Of a stretch of DNA of 64,000 bases, positions 10,235-20,529 are shown one piece after another; the first letter of the stretch is position 1; each line of letters starts with the position of its first letter. The notes beneath the pieces are model-generated. The model searched no databases. It was not told where the DNA came from and was given only the letters and a program-made list of their open reading frames with translations. The position numbers and the translations under genes were made by a program. The stretch is from Pectobacterium colocasium (GTDB lineage Bacteria > Pseudomonadota > Gammaproteobacteria > Enterobacterales > Enterobacteriaceae), in assembly GCF_020181655.1 (NCBI RefSeq), contig NZ_CP084032.1, positions 4,650,001-4,714,000 on the forward strand, written 5' to 3'.

Positions 10235-11254
10235 TTATAACCTGGCGGTTTCATCTTTACGCGTGCGCCCCAACAGGCTCAGCGCCGCCTCTCGGGCGTC
10301 TTTTCCGCAATACAGCACCTGCCAGAGTTGTTCGGTAATCGGCATTTCAACGCCGTAGCGCTGTGCTAGCGCCAACACCTCTTTCGTATTGCGATATCCT
10401 TCAACAACCTGACCAATGCTATCCTGCGCGCTCTGTACATCCATTCCCTGCCCCAGCATCATCCCGAAGCGTCGGTTACGGGACTGATTATCAGTACAGG
10501 TCAGAACCAGATCGCCCAGCCCCGCCATCCCCATGAAGGTGGTGGGATCGGCACCCAGCGCCGTGCCAAGCCGAGTCATTTCTGCCAGCCCGCGGGTGAT
10601 CAACGCGGTTCGTGCATTCGCGCCAAACCCAATGCCGTCAGACATCCCGGCACCGATAGCGATGACATTTTTCACCGCCCCACCCAGTTGCACGCCGATA
10701 AAATCAGGATTACTGTACACGCGGAAACTTTTCCCACAGTGCAGCAGTCGCTGTAGGTCGTCAGCAAATTCACTGTCCGTCGATGCCAGAGCAATCGCCG
10801 TTGGCATACCGGCCGCTAATTCTTTGGCAAATGTCGGACCGGAGACCACCGCAAGCGGAATAGTGTCGCCCAACGCTTCGCGGGCAACATCCTGCAATAA
10901 ACGTCCCGTTTCGGCTTCCAGCCCTTTTGTCGCCCACACGATACGTGCATCGGCTCGTAAATACGGTTTCAACTGACGCAGAACATCACCAAACACATGG
11001 CTCGGCACCACAACCAGCACGTTTCTGCTGGCAGCGAGCGCCTGCGCCAGATTGGTTTCCAACTGTAGCGAATCGGGGAAAGGCACATCCGGCAGAAACG
11101 CCTGATTACAGCGGGCAGCCTCTAACGCCTGAATGTGTGCAGAGTTGTGGCCCCACAGCACAACTCGATGGCCATTACGCGCCAGCGTAATGGCCAATGC
11201 GGTGCCGTACGAACCGGCACCGATGACGGTCATGGAAGCGTCAGACGCGTTCAT
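10235..11254 (-). CDS. gpsA: NAD(P)-dependent glycerol-3-phosphate dehydrogenase GpsA
   Basis: Reduces dihydroxyacetone phosphate to sn-glycerol 3-phosphate, the phospholipid backbone. It is 339 residues. The N-terminal Rossmann motif is [12 protein letters not shown] (about 10-21), and the catalytic domain includes [16 protein letters not shown] (about 190) and [20 protein letters not shown] (about 245). Its start overlaps the secB stop by one base (TGATG), indicating translational coupling, the same order as in E. coli. Confidence 0.97.
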   Translation of the reverse strand: MNASDASMTVIGAGSYGTALAITLARNGHRVVLWGHNSAHIQALEAARCNQAFLPDVPFPDSLQLETNLAQALAASRNVLVVVPSHVFGDVLRQLKPYLRADARIVWATKGLEAETGRLLQDVAREALGDTIPLAVVSGPTFAKELAAGMPTAIALASTDSEFADDLQRLLHCGKSFRVYSNPDFIGVQLGGAVKNVIAIGAGMSDGIGFGANARTALITRGLAEMTRLGTALGADPTTFMGMAGLGDLVLTCTDNQSRNRRFGMMLGQGMDVQSAQDSIGQVVEGYRNTKEVLALAQRYGVEMPITEQLWQVLYCGKDAREAALSLLGRTRKDETARL

Positions 11255-11724
11255 CAGGCATCCTGATGCTGCGCAGCGCCTTCACCTTCGGTCTGCTGCT
11301 GCAGGTAGTTCATGAACAGCGCATCAAAGTTAACTGGTGCCAGGTTCAGTTGCGGGAAGGTACCGCGAGAAACCAGGCTGGTGATGCACTCGCGCGCGTA
11401 AGGGAACAGAATGTTCGGGCAGTATGCGCCCAGGCAGTGCGCCAGTTGAGTTCCTTCAATGCCGCCAACGGTAAAGATACCGCCTTGCTGAACTTCACAC
11501 AGAAACGCAGTTTCTTCACCCAGAGAAGCCGTTACAGTCACGCGCAGAACAACTTCATAGATGTCATCAGCCAGTTGGCTCGAGGCCGTATCCAGATCCA
11601 GTTTTACTTCCGGCTGCCATTCCTGCTGGAACACCTGAGGCGCATTTGGCGCTTCAAAAGAGATATCTTTGGTGTAAATACGCTGGATCTGGAAAGCCAT
11701 TTCTGTGTTGTTTTGTTCAGACAT
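11254..11724 (-). CDS. secB: Protein-export chaperone SecB
   Basis: Cytosolic tetrameric chaperone that keeps precursors unfolded and delivers them to SecA. It is 156 residues, with the conserved opening [20 protein letters not shown] and the core [18 protein letters not shown]. The gene begins the secB-gpsA-cysE run here. In E. coli grxC lies between yibN and secB, but only 203 non-coding bases separate the two here. Confidence 0.97.
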   Translation of the reverse strand: MSEQNNTEMAFQIQRIYTKDISFEAPNAPQVFQQEWQPEVKLDLDTASSQLADDIYEVVLRVTVTASLGEETAFLCEVQQGGIFTVGGIEGTQLAHCLGAYCPNILFPYARECITSLVSRGTFPQLNLAPVNFDALFMNYLQQQTEGEGAAQHQDA

Positions 11725-11927
11725 GTTAAGTAATACCCTTTTGTTAGATTTTTTTGACGTCTTCCGTCGTCATAAATAGGCGGACGTCAGCACAGTTCAG
11801 TCATTATCGTACTGCAATCAGCCTGTCGATTATCCTGCCAAATCGTTGCCATTTTCGCTGCGTATGACTCATCACACTATGACTGATCACACACGGCACG
11901 ACGAGGATAGTTTTACCACAAACCGTG

Positions 11928-12359
11928 TTACTTGCCGCGGACTAAAGGCAGATTCTCACCACTCCAGCCAGCCAGGCCGTCTTTCAGTATCTGCACACGC
12001 TCAAAGCCCGCTTTGAACAAATTTTCGGCCGCTTCACGTGAAGAGAGGCCATTGGCGCAAACCACGATAATCGGCTGCGACTTATGTTTTTCAAGTTCAC
12101 CTACACTGCCGTTCTTAATGTCGTTCGGCAACAGGTTAAATGCGCTGGCAATATGGCCACGGCGATAGTCATCACGGTTACGGATATCGACGACGACAGC
12201 ATCTTCTTTATTAATCAGGCGGATCGCTTCACCGCGAACCACTTCTTTTACGTTCGACAGTTTACTCTTCACAGTAAGCACGATAACCGCAACCAACAGT
12301 GCAACCCAGGAAATGCTCAAAATAGGGTTCTTGCTAATGAATGGCATAATCTCTTGCAT
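11928..12359 (-). CDS. yibN: Membrane-anchored rhodanese-like protein YibN
   Basis: 143 residues, the same length as E. coli YibN. One N-terminal membrane helix (about 10-30) precedes a single rhodanese domain with the persulfide-type active-site cysteine C101 in [15 protein letters not shown]. The role in the cell is not settled; a sulfurtransferase-like or membrane-protein-associated function is plausible. The gene lies upstream of secB on the same strand, but grxC is missing between them. It is divergent from envC. Confidence 0.92.
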   Translation of the reverse strand: MQEIMPFISKNPILSISWVALLVAVIVLTVKSKLSNVKEVVRGEAIRLINKEDAVVVDIRNRDDYRRGHIASAFNLLPNDIKNGSVGELEKHKSQPIIVVCANGLSSREAAENLFKAGFERVQILKDGLAGWSGENLPLVRGK

Positions 12360-12723
12360 GGGGTGTAACGACTCCCGGATCAGTTAATCAACAAAAATAT
12401 AAGGTTCCTGAGTATACCTGCGCGATACGGCAATTACAGCCAGTAAGCCAACATAGCGTATCGAATCTGCGGCGCGATACCCAAAAATTTCCAGGATAGC
12501 GATTTAACGCCATCCCAACACCGACGCCAGCCAGAGAGAGCAGGCCACAGAAACTGGCATACCCAATAATGCCATTCCTTCATTTTATGCGCAGAGCTTT
12601 CCATTTATCCATTATTGATGCGCATAGATGCCCGTCTTTGTGCCATGCTTGTCACGTCTGGAAATAGAAATCAGACAAGAGACAACTGGTAAGCCGCTGT
12701 TCATCGTGGAATAATTCACCGCT
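12360..12723. other. yibN-envC divergent spacer without gpmM
   Basis: In E. coli gpmM begins here and precedes envC; no phosphoglycerate mutase sequence is present. On the minus strand, about 12430-12590, a hydrophobic stretch reading GIIGYASFCGLLSLAGVGVG appears without a proper start and may be the relic of a membrane-protein gene. Promoters for both flanking genes must lie here, but none stands out. Confidence 0.4.
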
Positions 12724-14025
12724 ATGAGTAAAAACGCGTTATTTGTACAGAGTCGAGTGGCATGTAGCGCCGATCGCCATTTATCCGCATTGCAAAGGCT
12801 GCTCACCCGCTGCGTCAGCGCGCTCTGCGTTGGCGTTTTGCTGTTGCCCGCGCTCAGCCAGGCGGAAGATAATCAGGCGCAGCTCAAGACCCTGCAACAA
12901 GATATCGCCGCAAAAGAAAAAAGCGTTCAAGAGCAACAAAAGCAGCGCAGTGCGTTAGTCCAACAGTTGAAAAAGCAGGAGCAGTCTATCTCTCAGGCCA
13001 GTCGTCAACTGCATGAAACGCGCAATACGCTGTCCACGCTAAATAAAGAATTAACCAGCCTCAGCGCGTCTATCGCCAAGCTGCAATCTCAGCAGGATAA
13101 GCAACAAACGCTGCTCTCCCGTCAGCTTGACGCCGCCTTCCGGCAAGGCCAGCACAGCGCGCTGCAATTAATGCTGAGCGGAGAGGAAAGCCAGCGCAAC
13201 GAACGCATCCTCGCCTACTTCGGCTACCTGAATGAAGCTCGCCAGAAATCCATCCACGAATTGCAGCAAACCCGCGTGGAACTGGCTGACCAAAAACGTC
13301 AGTTGGAACAAAAGCAGACGCAGCAAAAAACGCTGCTGAGTGACCAACAGCAGCAACAGCAGACGCTGGAGCAGGCGCAGTCCGATCGGAAAAAAACGCT
13401 GTCGACGCTGGAAAGTTCGCTGGAAAAAGATCGGCAGCAGTTGACGGAGCTGCGCCAGAATGAAACCCGGCTGCGCGACCAGATCGCTCGCGCCGAGCGA
13501 GAAGCGAAAGCCCGCGCCGAACGAGAAGCGCGTGAGGCCGCCAAAGTTCGTGCGAAGGAAGAACAGGCCAAACGCAGCGGCAGCAGCTACAAACCTACGG
13601 AAGGTGAACGCTCACTTATGGCGCGAACTGGCGGTTTAGGGCGACCTTCAGGTCAGGCTATCTGGCCAGTCAACGGCCGCATCGAACATCGTTTCGGCGA
13701 ACCGCTACAGGGTGAACTACGCTGGAAAGGGCTGGTGATTGCCGCGCCGGAAGGTACAGAGGTGAAAGCCATTGCCGATGGGACCGTACTAATGGCTGAC
13801 TGGCTACAGGGCTATGGGTTGGTCGTTGTCGTTCAGCATGGTAAAGGCGATATGAGCCTGTACGGTTATAACCAAAGCGCGTTGGTCTCCGTTGGCGCTC
13901 AGGTCAAAGCCGGTCAACCTATTGCGCTGGTTGGCACCAGCGGCGGGCAGAGCAAGCCTGGGCTGTATTTTGAAATCCGTCGTCAGGGTCAGGCGGTCAA
14001 TCCACAACCTTGGCTAGGAAGATAG
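12724..14025 (+). CDS. envC: Murein hydrolase activator EnvC
   Basis: Periplasmic LytM-family factor recruited by FtsEX that activates amidases AmiA/AmiB to split the septum. It is 433 residues: a signal peptide ending about residue 47 (LLPALSQA), a long coiled coil (about 50-290, rich in Q, E and K, such as DQQQQQQTLEQAQ), and a C-terminal LytM domain (about 310-433). The LytM domain is catalytically degenerate, as in the family: the second metal motif appears as YFEIRRQG instead of HxH. It is followed by yibQ with overlapping signals. The usual upstream partner gpmM is absent. Confidence 0.94.
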   Translation: MSKNALFVQSRVACSADRHLSALQRLLTRCVSALCVGVLLLPALSQAEDNQAQLKTLQQDIAAKEKSVQEQQKQRSALVQQLKKQEQSISQASRQLHETRNTLSTLNKELTSLSASIAKLQSQQDKQQTLLSRQLDAAFRQGQHSALQLMLSGEESQRNERILAYFGYLNEARQKSIHELQQTRVELADQKRQLEQKQTQQKTLLSDQQQQQQTLEQAQSDRKKTLSTLESSLEKDRQQLTELRQNETRLRDQIARAEREAKARAEREAREAAKVRAKEEQAKRSGSSYKPTEGERSLMARTGGLGRPSGQAIWPVNGRIEHRFGEPLQGELRWKGLVIAAPEGTEVKAIADGTVLMADWLQGYGLVVVVQHGKGDMSLYGYNQSALVSVGAQVKAGQPIALVGTSGGQSKPGLYFEIRRQGQAVNPQPWLGR

Positions 14026-14027
14026 TC

Positions 14028-14975
14028 TTGTCATATTTAACCAAAACACCGTTACTGGCATTGGGTCTGCTCGCGTTGTCTCCTTTAGCGCTGGCTGGGA
14101 AACTGTCCATCGTCATCGATGATTTCGGCTATCGTCCGCACAATGAGAACCAGATTCTGGCAATGCCAACGGCGATTTCCGTTGCGGTATTGCCCAATGC
14201 GCCGTACGCCCGTGAAATGGCGACCAAAGCCCACCAGCAAGGGCGAGAAGTCTTGATCCATCTGCCAATGGCACCGATGAGCAAGCAGCCGCTGGAGCGT
14301 GACACGTTACGCCCGGACATGAGCAGTGATGAAATCCAGCGCATTATTCGCCAGTCGGTCAATAACGTGCCTTACGCCGTGGGGTTGAACAACCATATGG
14401 GCAGCGCGATGACCGCCAGCCTGCCCGGCATGCAAAAAGTCATGCAGGCGCTAAGCGCTTACCAGCTCTATTTCCTCGATAGCATGACCATCGGCAGCAG
14501 CCAATCCAGTCAGGCTGCGGCGGGAACGGGCGTCAAAGTCATCAAACGCAAAGTCTTTCTGGATGATTCGCAAAACGACGCCGAGATTCGTAAGCAGTTT
14601 ACCCGCGCGGTGCAAATTGCCCGCCGCAGCGGTTCCGCCATCGCTATCGGGCATCCGCATCCTTCCACTATCCGCGTCTTACAGCAGATGCTGCCCACGC
14701 TGGATGCCGATATTGTCTTAGTCCGCCCCAGCCAGTTACTGAATGAACCGGCGCGACAGTACGAACCTCAGCCGCAACAGCCGGTTAAACCGCGTAATCC
14801 GTTCCGCGGCATCCCGCAGTGTCGGGTCAAACAGCCGCCGGAACCGGTGAAGAGTGATGTGTTCTTCAGGCTGGTGAGCAGCAGCATTCGGGAAAGCGCC
14901 CCAGTGATGTTTATCAAGCACCGCTGGCAGACCTGGGTGGTTCCAGCCGACACCGAAACGCACGTTCAGCCGTAA
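14028..14975 (+). CDS. yibQ: Divergent polysaccharide deacetylase family protein YibQ
   Basis: 315 residues from TTG at 14028, preceded by AGGAAG; an in-frame TTG at 14010 inside envC is a weaker alternative. A signal peptide (LGLLALSPLALAGK) is followed by the divergent polysaccharide deacetylase fold: SIVIDDFGYR near 15-30, ALNNH-type GLNNHMGSAM near 115, and AIGHPHPSTI near 205. It lies downstream of envC as in E. coli, suggesting a cell-envelope role; its biochemical activity is not established. Confidence 0.88.
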   Translation: MSYLTKTPLLALGLLALSPLALAGKLSIVIDDFGYRPHNENQILAMPTAISVAVLPNAPYAREMATKAHQQGREVLIHLPMAPMSKQPLERDTLRPDMSSDEIQRIIRQSVNNVPYAVGLNNHMGSAMTASLPGMQKVMQALSAYQLYFLDSMTIGSSQSSQAAAGTGVKVIKRKVFLDDSQNDAEIRKQFTRAVQIARRSGSAIAIGHPHPSTIRVLQQMLPTLDADIVLVRPSQLLNEPARQYEPQPQQPVKPRNPFRGIPQCRVKQPPEPVKSDVFFRLVSSSIRESAPVMFIKHRWQTWVVPADTETHVQP

Positions 14976-15026
14976 CACCTGGCGTACGTTTCCCTTTTGC
15001 CATCGCACAAATTCGTTACGGCAGGG

Positions 15027-16058
15027 TTATTCTGTCCCCCAATTGAGAATCACCTTGCCCGACTGACCCGAGCGCATGGCGTCAAAGCCTTGCTGAAACT
15101 CATCAATGTGAAAGCGGTGGGTGATAATCGGTGACAAATCCAGTCCAGACTGAATCAGCGCCGACATTTTGTACCAGGTTTCGAACATTTCCCTTCCATA
15201 GATCCCTTTGATAAACAGCCCCTTAAAAATCACCTCTCCCCAGTCAATCGACATCGGTTCGTGCGGAATACCCAGCATGGCGATGCGGCCACCGTGATTC
15301 ATCGCTTTCAACATGGCACGAAAGGCTGACGGTGCGCCCGACATCTCCAGTCCGATATCAAACCCCTCAGTCATACCTAATTCGATCATCACATCTGCCA
15401 GATTTTCCTGCGCCACATTGACGGCACGCGTCGCCCCCATTTTACTGGCCAGCTCCAGCCGGTACGCATTAACATCGGTAATGACGACATTCCTTGCGCC
15501 GACGTGACGGCACACCGCTGCCGCCATCATGCCTATCGGCCCTGCGCCAGCAATCAAGACATCTTCCCCCACTAAATCAAAGGAAAGCGCGGTATGCACC
15601 GCGTTGCCGAAGGGATCGAAAATGGCGGCCAGCTCATCAGAAATATTGTCGGGAATGCGAAACGCGTTGTAGGCAGGAATCACCAGATATTCTGCGAACG
15701 AACCGGGACGATTGACCCCGACGCCGATGGCATTGCGGCATAAATGACGTCGCCCAGCCCGACAGTTGCGGCAGTAGCCGCAGGTAATATGGCCTTCGCC
15801 GGAGACCCTGTCGCCAATATGGAAACCGTTAACTTCCTGACCGATAGCGACAATTTCACCAACGTATTCATGCCCGACGACCATCGGAACGGGAATCGTC
15901 TTCTGCGACCATTCGTCCCAGTTATAGATATGCACATCTGTTCCGCAGATCGCGCTTTTGCGGATTTTAATCATAATGTCGTTATGCCCGAGTTCCGGCA
16001 TGGGGGAATCCACCATCCAGATGCCTTCTTCTGGTCGCAGTTTTGCCAATGCTTTCAT
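15027..16058 (-). CDS. tdh: L-threonine 3-dehydrogenase
   Basis: Oxidises threonine to 2-amino-3-ketobutyrate with NAD+, feeding Kbl. It is 343 residues from the ATG at 16056-16058 ([12 protein letters not shown]); the frame is open another 62 codons into kbl, but that extension is not conserved. Zinc-alcohol-dehydrogenase features are catalytic zinc ligands in [12 protein letters not shown] and GHEYVGEIV, four structural-zinc cysteines in [15 protein letters not shown], and the nucleotide motif GAGPIGMM. It lies 10 bases downstream of kbl as a two-gene operon. Confidence 0.97.
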   Translation of the reverse strand: MKALAKLRPEEGIWMVDSPMPELGHNDIMIKIRKSAICGTDVHIYNWDEWSQKTIPVPMVVGHEYVGEIVAIGQEVNGFHIGDRVSGEGHITCGYCRNCRAGRRHLCRNAIGVGVNRPGSFAEYLVIPAYNAFRIPDNISDELAAIFDPFGNAVHTALSFDLVGEDVLIAGAGPIGMMAAAVCRHVGARNVVITDVNAYRLELASKMGATRAVNVAQENLADVMIELGMTEGFDIGLEMSGAPSAFRAMLKAMNHGGRIAMLGIPHEPMSIDWGEVIFKGLFIKGIYGREMFETWYKMSALIQSGLDLSPIITHRFHIDEFQQGFDAMRSGQSGKVILNWGTE

Positions 16059-16068
16059 GACGGTTTCC

Positions 16069-17265
16069 TCAGTTGATAACACCCAGACGTTTGCCCACGC
16101 GCACAAAAGCCTCGACGGCAAATTGGATTTGCTGCGGCGTATGGGCGGCCGACATTTGGGTACGAATACGCGCCTGACCGAGGGGAACAACGGGATAGAA
16201 AAAGCCGGCGACGTACACGCCTTCCCGCTGTAGCGCCTGCGCAAAATCCTGCGCCAGTTGCGCTTCGCCCAGCATCACGGGAATGATGGCGTGATCGGCT
16301 CCCGCCAGCGTGAACCCTGCGGCAGCCATCTTTTCACGGAACAGACGAGCGTTTGCCCACAGACGCTCACGCCGTTCGCCACTCCGTTCCAGCAGATCGA
16401 GAACGCTGAGCGATGCAGCGACAATCGCAGGCGCAAGCGAGTTGGAAAACAGATAGGGTCTAGAGCGCTGGCGCAGCCAATCGATCACCTCATGTCTGCC
16501 CGCCGTATATCCCCCCGACGCGCCCCCCAGCGCCTTGCCTAGCGTACCGGTAATGATGTCGACGCGATCCATCACCCCACGGTGTTCATGCGTTCCGCGC
16601 CCTTGTTCGCCCACAAACCCCACCGCATGGGAATCATCCACCATCACTAGCGCGTCATAACGATCCGCCAGATCGCAAATCCCCTGCAAATCGGCAATGA
16701 CGCCATCCATCGAAAACACGCCGTCAGTGGCGATCATGATGTGCCTTGCCCCTTCCGCTCTCGCCAGTTGCAACTGCGCTTCCAACTGATTCATATCGTT
16801 ATTGGCATAGCGGTAGCGTCGCGCCTTCGATAGTCGAATACCGTCGATGATTGAGGCATGATTAAGCACATCAGAAATAATCGCGTCTTCCGCTTCCATC
16901 AGCGTTTCAAACAGCCCGCCGTTGGCATCAAAGCAGGAGGAATAGAGAATCGCGTCATCCATTCCCAGAAAATCCGCCAGCTTACGTTCCAGCTGCTTGT
17001 GGATATCCTGCGTTCCACAGATGAAACGCACCGATGCCATACCGAAACCGTGGCTGTCCAATCCGGCTTTGGCGGCGGCAATCAGCTCAGGGCTATCCGC
17101 CAGGCCAAGATAATTATTGGCACAGAAGTTGAGCAGGCGCTTGCTGTCCACCACCTCGATTTCAGCCTGCTGCGCAGAGGTAATAATGCGCTCTTCTTTG
17201 AACACCCCTTCGGTGCGTGCTGCCATAACTTGTGTAGTAAGTTGTTGATAAAACGCGGCAGGCAT
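16069..17265 (-). CDS. kbl: 2-amino-3-ketobutyrate coenzyme A ligase
   Basis: PLP enzyme that cleaves 2-amino-3-ketobutyrate with CoA to glycine and acetyl-CoA. It is 398 residues, the standard length. The Schiff-base lysine is in [14 protein letters not shown] (about residue 244), and [13 protein letters not shown] supplies cofactor contacts. It is the first gene of the kbl-tdh operon, divergent from hldD. Confidence 0.97.
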   Translation of the reverse strand: MPAAFYQQLTTQVMAARTEGVFKEERIITSAQQAEIEVVDSKRLLNFCANNYLGLADSPELIAAAKAGLDSHGFGMASVRFICGTQDIHKQLERKLADFLGMDDAILYSSCFDANGGLFETLMEAEDAIISDVLNHASIIDGIRLSKARRYRYANNDMNQLEAQLQLARAEGARHIMIATDGVFSMDGVIADLQGICDLADRYDALVMVDDSHAVGFVGEQGRGTHEHRGVMDRVDIITGTLGKALGGASGGYTAGRHEVIDWLRQRSRPYLFSNSLAPAIVAASLSVLDLLERSGERRERLWANARLFREKMAAAGFTLAGADHAIIPVMLGEAQLAQDFAQALQREGVYVAGFFYPVVPLGQARIRTQMSAAHTPQQIQFAVEAFVRVGKRLGVIN

Positions 17266-17507
17266 AGCGTGACTCTCCCATAAAAAGATCGCTTTATGGT
17301 TTTTAAGCTAGCGGATGTGGGCAGAAATGCGGGGTAAACAGTCTGAAAATGCAGGCTTCGTCACGGCCTGAATCATCTTAAAAACGTTGAGGCAACACGG
17401 GATAAATTAAGCTCTGGCTGCTTGCGGTAAAATGAAATGCTATTATAGCGGTCATAAATAGCGTGGGGCGCGGTGCCCCACCAGCAAGATTAACAAAGGT
17501 CGCGCCC

Positions 17508-18440
17508 ATGATTATCGTTACTGGCGGTGCCGGTTTTATCGGCAGCAATATCGTAAAATCCCTGAATGACATCGGCTATCGGGACATTCTGGTGGTCGAT
17601 AACCTGAAAGACGGCACCAAATTCGTCAATCTGGTCGATCTGGACATCGCAGATTACATGGATAAGGAAGACTTCATCGCCAGCATCGTTGCAGGCGATG
17701 ACTTGGGCGATATCGATGCCGTATTCCATGAAGGTGCCTGCTCATCTACCACCGAGTGGGATGGCAAGTACATGATGGATAATAACTATCAGTATTCCAA
17801 AGATGTACTGCACTATTGCCTCGATCGCAACATTCCGTTCCTGTATGCCTCTTCTGCCGCAACCTACGGCGGTCGCAACGATAACTTCATCGAAGAGCGT
17901 CAATACGAGCAGCCGCTGAACGTCTATGGCTACTCCAAATTCCTGTTCGATCAATACGTGCGTGAAATTCTCCCGGAAGCTGAATCGCAGATCTGCGGCT
18001 TCCGCTATTTCAACGTCTACGGACCGCGCGAAGGCCACAAAGGCAGCATGGCGAGCGTCGCATTTCATCTGAACAACCAGATTAATCAGGGTGAAAATCC
18101 GAAGCTGTTCTCCGGTAGCGAAAACTTCCAGCGTGACTTCATCTACGTCGGCGATGTCGCGGCCGTCAACCTGTGGTTCTGGCAAAACGGTGTCTCCGGC
18201 ATCTTCAACTGCGGTACTGGCCGTGCCGAATCCTTCCAGGCAGTTGCCGACGCGACGCTTGCTTTCCATAAAAAAGGCAGCGTGGAATACATCGAATTCC
18301 CCGAGAAGCTGAAAGGCCGTTATCAGGCCTACACTCAGGCTGACCTCACCAACTTGCGTGCCGCAGGCTATGACAAGCCGTTCAAAACCGTCGCCGAAGG
18401 CGTAGCGGAATATATGGCCTGGCTGAACCGTACCGTTTAA
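17508..18440 (+). CDS. hldD: ADP-L-glycero-D-manno-heptose-6-epimerase
   Basis: Epimerises ADP-D,D-heptose to ADP-L,D-heptose, the heptose donor for the LPS inner core. It is 310 residues from the ATG at 17508 ([14 protein letters not shown]); the frame runs 15 codons upstream but lacks a ribosome site there. It is an extended SDR with GxxGxxG at 7-13, the YxxxK pair in [11 protein letters not shown] (about 140), and the substrate region [12 protein letters not shown]. It heads the hldD-waaF-waaC-waaL operon. A possible -35/-10 pair (TTGCGG at 17422, TATAGC at 17444) lies upstream. Confidence 0.97.
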   Translation: MIIVTGGAGFIGSNIVKSLNDIGYRDILVVDNLKDGTKFVNLVDLDIADYMDKEDFIASIVAGDDLGDIDAVFHEGACSSTTEWDGKYMMDNNYQYSKDVLHYCLDRNIPFLYASSAATYGGRNDNFIEERQYEQPLNVYGYSKFLFDQYVREILPEAESQICGFRYFNVYGPREGHKGSMASVAFHLNNQINQGENPKLFSGSENFQRDFIYVGDVAAVNLWFWQNGVSGIFNCGTGRAESFQAVADATLAFHKKGSVEYIEFPEKLKGRYQAYTQADLTNLRAAGYDKPFKTVAEGVAEYMAWLNRTV

Positions 18441-18463
18441 TCAAATAAGGATTCATAAGCGGT

Positions 18464-19549
18464 ATGAAAATTTTGGTCATCGGCCCTTCCTGGGTCGGCG
18501 ATATGATGATGTCGCACAGCCTTTATCGCACCCTGAAGGCTGAACACCCGGAAGCGGTTATTGACGTGATGGCGCCAGCCTGGTGCCGTCCGCTGCTGGC
18601 ACGTATGCCGGAAGTCAATCAGGCGTTAGCCATGCCGCTCGGTCACGGCGCACTGGCGCTGGGCGAACGTCGCCGCCTTGGCGTCTCGCTGCGTGATGCA
18701 GGCTACGATCGCGCTTACGTGCTGCCCAACTCCTTTAAATCCGCGCTGGTTCCGTTCTTCGCCAACATTCCACAGCGCACAGGCTGGCGCGGCGAAATGC
18801 GTTACGGACTGCTGAACGACTTACGCGTGCTGGATAAGGCGGCATTTCCGCTGATGGTTCAGCGTTATGCCGCATTAGCCTACGATCGTCGCCGTATTCG
18901 TCGTGCCGAAGATCTGCCGCAGCCGTTACTGTGGCCACAGTTACAGGTCAATCAGGCCGAAATGGCGGACATGATGCGAGCCTTCGATCTCAGCGATGCA
19001 CGCCCCATCATCGGCTTTTGCCCCGGAGCCGAATTCGGCCCCGCTAAACGGTGGCCGCATTATCACTATGCGGCGTTGGCACAATCACTGATCGAACGCG
19101 GCTACCAAATCGCGCTGTTCGGCTCCGCCAATGACCGTTCAGCCTGTGACGATATCCTTCAGGGATTGACGGAAGACGCACGACAGCATTGCGCCAATCT
19201 GGCGGGGAAAACCTCGCTGGAACAGGCGGTGGTGCTGATCGCCGCCTGCCACGCCGTCGTCAGCAACGACTCCGGGCTCATGCACGTTGCCGCAGCGCTT
19301 CATCGTCCGCTTGTCGCGCTTTATGGCCCGAGCAGCCCCGATTTTACCCCGCCGTTGTCCCATCAGGCCGAGGTGATTCGGCTGATCACCGGCTATCACA
19401 GAGTGCGCAAAGGCGATGCGGAACAAGGTTACCACCAGAGTTTGATCGACATTCAGCCCGAACGCGTACTCAGCGCACTGGATAAGTATCTCGTTAAGGA
19501 AAAAAGCGTTTTTTCCGGAGAAAGTCCGCTGCCGGGAGCTGGCGCATGA
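18464..19549 (+). CDS. waaF: ADP-heptose:LPS heptosyltransferase II
   Basis: GT9 enzyme adding the second L-glycero-D-manno-heptose to the inner core. It is 361 residues, opening with MKILVIGPSWVGDMMMSHSLY and carrying the GT9 donor-site stretch VVSNDSGLMHVAAAL (about 262-276). The last four bases overlap the waaC start (ATGA), indicating coupling. Confidence 0.96.
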   Translation: MKILVIGPSWVGDMMMSHSLYRTLKAEHPEAVIDVMAPAWCRPLLARMPEVNQALAMPLGHGALALGERRRLGVSLRDAGYDRAYVLPNSFKSALVPFFANIPQRTGWRGEMRYGLLNDLRVLDKAAFPLMVQRYAALAYDRRRIRRAEDLPQPLLWPQLQVNQAEMADMMRAFDLSDARPIIGFCPGAEFGPAKRWPHYHYAALAQSLIERGYQIALFGSANDRSACDDILQGLTEDARQHCANLAGKTSLEQAVVLIAACHAVVSNDSGLMHVAAALHRPLVALYGPSSPDFTPPLSHQAEVIRLITGYHRVRKGDAEQGYHQSLIDIQPERVLSALDKYLVKEKSVFSGESPLPGAGA

Positions 19550-20529
19550 GAGTGCTGATCGTCAAAACATCGTCGATGGGCGATGTGCTGCATACGTTAC
19601 CCGCCTTGACCGACGCCATGCAGGTGATTCCCGGTATTCAATTCGACTGGGTGGTTGAAGAAGGTTTCGCGCAGATTCCCAGCTGGCACCCGGCGGTTTC
19701 CCGCGTGATTCCGGTGGCGATACGTCGCTGGCGCAAAAGCTGGTTCAGCGCCCCGATACGTCAGGAACGTGCCGAATTTAAACGCCAGCTACGCCAGTAC
19801 CGTTATGATGCCGTCATTGATGCGCAAGGGCTGATTAAAAGCGCGCTGCTGGTGACGCGACTCGCCAACGGAAAGAAACACGGACTGGATTGCAAGAGCG
19901 CGCGTGAACCGCTGGCAAGCTGGTTTTATAACTATCGCCACCCGATAAGCCGTCAGCAGCATGCCGTCGAGCGCGTACGAGAGCTGTTTGCCGCCAGTCT
20001 GGGCTACCGGAAACCCGCCGAGCGCGGCGATTATGCGATTGCCTCGCGTTTCCTCTCCCAGCCGCCCGCAGACGCCAACCGCTATCTGGTGTTTCTCCAC
20101 GCCACAACGCGCGATGAAAAACACTGGCCGGAAGCACACTGGCGTGAACTGATTGCCCTATTGGCACCGAGCGGACTACGCATCAAACTCCCCTGGGGAG
20201 CGGAGCATGAGCATCAGCGCGCATTACGGCTGGCGGAAGAATTCTCCCACGTTGAGGTCTTACCGCGCCTCACGCTGCAACAGGTCGCCGAGGTATTAGC
20301 AGGCGCTAAAGCCGTCGTTTCCGTCGATACCGGGCTTAGCCACCTGACGGCGGCACTGGATCGTCCGAATATCACCTTGTACGGACCAACCGATCCGGGG
20401 CTAATTGGCGGCTACGGAATGAATCAGGTGGTGGAAATGTCTGAAAACCAGAAAATGGAGACAATTCCTGCTAGCCACGTCCATCAGAAATTAGAGAAGC
20501 TGATAGAATTATCCGCATCAGGCGAGTGA
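19546..20529 (+). CDS. waaC: LPS heptosyltransferase I
   Basis: GT9 enzyme that attaches the first heptose to Kdo2-lipid A. It is 327 residues, opening with [21 protein letters not shown]; the donor-binding motif [18 protein letters not shown] lies near 265-282. It is coupled to waaF by an ATGA overlap and to the ligase gene by a GTGA overlap. Confidence 0.97.
   Translation: MRVLIVKTSSMGDVLHTLPALTDAMQVIPGIQFDWVVEEGFAQIPSWHPAVSRVIPVAIRRWRKSWFSAPIRQERAEFKRQLRQYRYDAVIDAQGLIKSALLVTRLANGKKHGLDCKSAREPLASWFYNYRHPISRQQHAVERVRELFAASLGYRKPAERGDYAIASRFLSQPPADANRYLVFLHATTRDEKHWPEAHWRELIALLAPSGLRIKLPWGAEHEHQRALRLAEEFSHVEVLPRLTLQQVAEVLAGAKAVVSVDTGLSHLTAALDRPNITLYGPTDPGLIGGYGMNQVVEMSENQKMETIPASHVHQKLEKLIELSASGE

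Noticed and set aside
13299..13571. Ser/Cys-rich minus-strand frame inside envC
   Set aside because: It is the antisense shadow of the Q/E-rich coiled coil; its odd composition comes from that repeat-like coding sequence.
16059..16244. 62-codon extension of tdh into kbl
   Set aside because: It is an open antisense-free frame inside kbl on the same strand; tdh has its own start at the family position 10 bases after kbl.
17463..17507. 15-codon extension of hldD
   Set aside because: The conserved Rossmann start MIIVTGG begins at 17508; the extension is not conserved and has no ribosome site.
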